Assembly (NCBI GenBank): GCA_031265535.1
Contig: JAISCO010000217.1
Span: 1 to 5,163 of the forward strand
Origin: Spirochaetaceae bacterium
GTDB lineage: Bacteria > Spirochaetota > Spirochaetia > Treponematales > Breznakiellaceae
Direction of reading: 5' to 3'
DNA: 5,163 bases
Shown: piece after piece, positions 5,011-5,163 of the stretch
Layout: each line of letters begins with the position of its first letter
How positions within the stretch are numbered: position 1 is the first letter of the stretch
Notes under the pieces: generated by a model
Database searches by the model: none
What the model was told of the DNA's origin: nothing
What the model saw: only the letters and a program-made list of their open reading frames with translations
Made by a program: the position numbers and the translations under genes

Positions 5011-5163
5011 AATTCAAAATTTGCGGTTAAGTTGTCGGCCATACGGATTATCCACCCCCTTGGGGTGCGTCGGAGTGCGCAAGGGATTGGAGGGGCGGGG
5101 CCACCGCAGGTGGCCATCGGCCGCGCAAGCGGCGGAACCCCCGCAAAGCCCGGTTTCCGGCGC
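5011..5163 (+). repeat. Dispersed repeat unit, copy D (left part, cut by window edge)
   Basis: Positions 5011-5085 match the opening of copy A (complement of 1994-2067) almost base for base, starting AATTCAAAAT. The GC-rich core that follows has the same general layout as copy A (GGAGGGGCG near 5089, then GAACCCCCG near 5134). It holds two clean hairpins: GGCCACC 5099-5105 with GGTGGCC 5109-5115 around GCA, and GCCGC 5120-5124 with GCGGC 5129-5133 around GCAA. The closing segment is not reached. It follows copy C in the same orientation after about 23 nt. Confidence 0.7.

Noticed and set aside
1842..5163. CRISPR array
   Set aside because: The repeats are few, long, unevenly spaced and in both orientations, with no regular spacers and no cas genes.

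Overview
The window looks like a spirochaete chromosome segment, most likely a Treponema of gut type. The grounds are circumstantial. Predicted lipoproteins have short signal peptides with lipoboxes, genes of mixed base composition are separated by GC-rich hairpin-laden repeats, and there is a transposase-like protein whose 'FYIKP' core resembles a family I associate with treponemes. No search was possible, so the taxon is an inference.

Layout from left to right. (1) Positions 1-118, minus strand: the first 39 codons of a kduI-type gene (5-keto-4-deoxyuronate isomerase, uronate catabolism), with a strong ribosome site and a promoter candidate. (2) Positions 119-506: a divergent intergenic region with a GC-rich hairpin cluster (about 205-395) and a good sigma-70 promoter facing right. 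(3) Positions 507-1837, plus strand: an M1-like zinc metallopeptidase lipoprotein split into two overlapping frames by an apparent one-base deletion near 1262. (4) Positions 1842-2067: repeat copy A, minus orientation. (5) Positions 2219-2770, plus strand: an IS200/RAYT-type transposase-like protein in which the HUH histidines appear to be replaced by serines. (6) Positions 2771-3467: no convincing gene; this stretch holds repeat copy B (clear for 3165-3262) and perhaps a coding remnant. (7) Positions 3468-4704, minus strand: two AT-rich genes, a lipoprotein with an internal duplication and a pyridoxamine-phosphate-oxidase-like flavin-binding protein. A 13-bp hairpin lies between them, and a consensus promoter (TTGACA-17-TATAAT) lies upstream of the lipoprotein gene. 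(8) Positions 4871-5163: repeat copy C and the start of copy D, which runs off the window.

The genes do not form an obvious pathway. The strongest systems-level signal is the dispersed repeat family. Its units have conserved ends and variable, hairpin-rich cores. They flank the RAYT-like gene in inverted orientation and bracket the AT-rich gene pair in direct orientation. This resembles the REP/BIME and RAYT partnership known from other bacteria, but here the catalytic motif of the transposase appears degenerate.
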